From assembly GCA_029856295.1 (NCBI GenBank), contig JAHQWS010000155.1:1-6021 (forward strand): a stretch of 6,021 nt of DNA. The letters run 5' to 3'. The translations under genes and the position numbers were made by a program. Below the pieces are notes generated by a model. The model was not told the origin of the DNA, made no database searches, and saw only the letters and a program-made list of their open reading frames with translations. Shown piece by piece: positions 5,932 through 6,021 of the stretch. The DNA comes from Promethearchaeia archaeon (GTDB lineage: Archaea; Asgardarchaeota; Lokiarchaeia; Sigyniarchaeales; SOKP01). The stretch's first letter is position 1. Each line of letters starts with the position of its first letter.

Positions 5932-5980
5932 TATTTCTCATAAGAAAATTTAAATATTAGATTGAATAAAAAATATAAAT

Positions 5981-5991
5981 TTTTATATACC
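5981..5991 (-). promoter_or_regulatory. Distal TATA-like box of the corrinoid operon
   Basis: GGTATATAAAA on the minus strand is the best TATA-like match upstream of this operon, about 106 bases before ATG 5875. Use of this box would give a leader of about 80 bases containing the pentamer repeat and an 8-codon upstream frame (5915-5941). Confidence 0.35.
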
Positions 5992-6021
5992 TATCAATAT
6001 ATTAAAATTATAGTGTTAAAA

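Overview
The window is AT-rich DNA, most likely archaeal. The first genes of the transcription units lack Shine-Dalgarno sites and have TATA-like boxes upstream, while two genes have GGTG-type ribosome sites. T-rich tracts follow the operons. Two URO-D-family methyltransferase-like genes, a methylotrophy-type corrinoid protein and a GIY-YIG-like protein next to small orphan genes would suit an Asgard (Lokiarchaeia-like) genome. No taxonomic marker is present, so that placement is inference.

Layout: (1) Positions 1-1206, minus strand, hold one long reading frame that runs off the left edge. It encodes a divergent GIY-YIG nuclease-like protein with possible DNA-binding repeats. (2) Positions 1207-1445 are a divergent intergenic region with a TATA-like box and a small inverted repeat. 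(3) Positions 1446-2618, plus strand, encode a URO-D/MtaA-like methyltransferase with an intact H-x-C...C zinc-site pattern. (4) Positions 2724-2990, minus strand, encode an 88-residue orphan protein with a good ribosome site. (5) Positions 3233-3960, minus strand, carry two small unidentified genes. One has a homopolymer frameshift near its end and the other has no ATG at the start of its open frame. (6) Positions 4086-5875, minus strand, are a two-gene operon: a corrinoid protein (215 aa) and, with a 4-base ATGA overlap, a second URO-D-family protein.

The corrinoid protein and its coupled URO-D protein probably form a methyl-transfer pair, with one half moving a methyl group onto or off cobalamin. 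The second URO-D protein has H-M-D and Ser where the first has H-S-C and Cys, with the same 83-residue spacing. The two are therefore unlikely to use the same metal chemistry. The substrate cannot be read from the window. No MttB/MtbB/MtmB-type or MtaB-type partner is visible.
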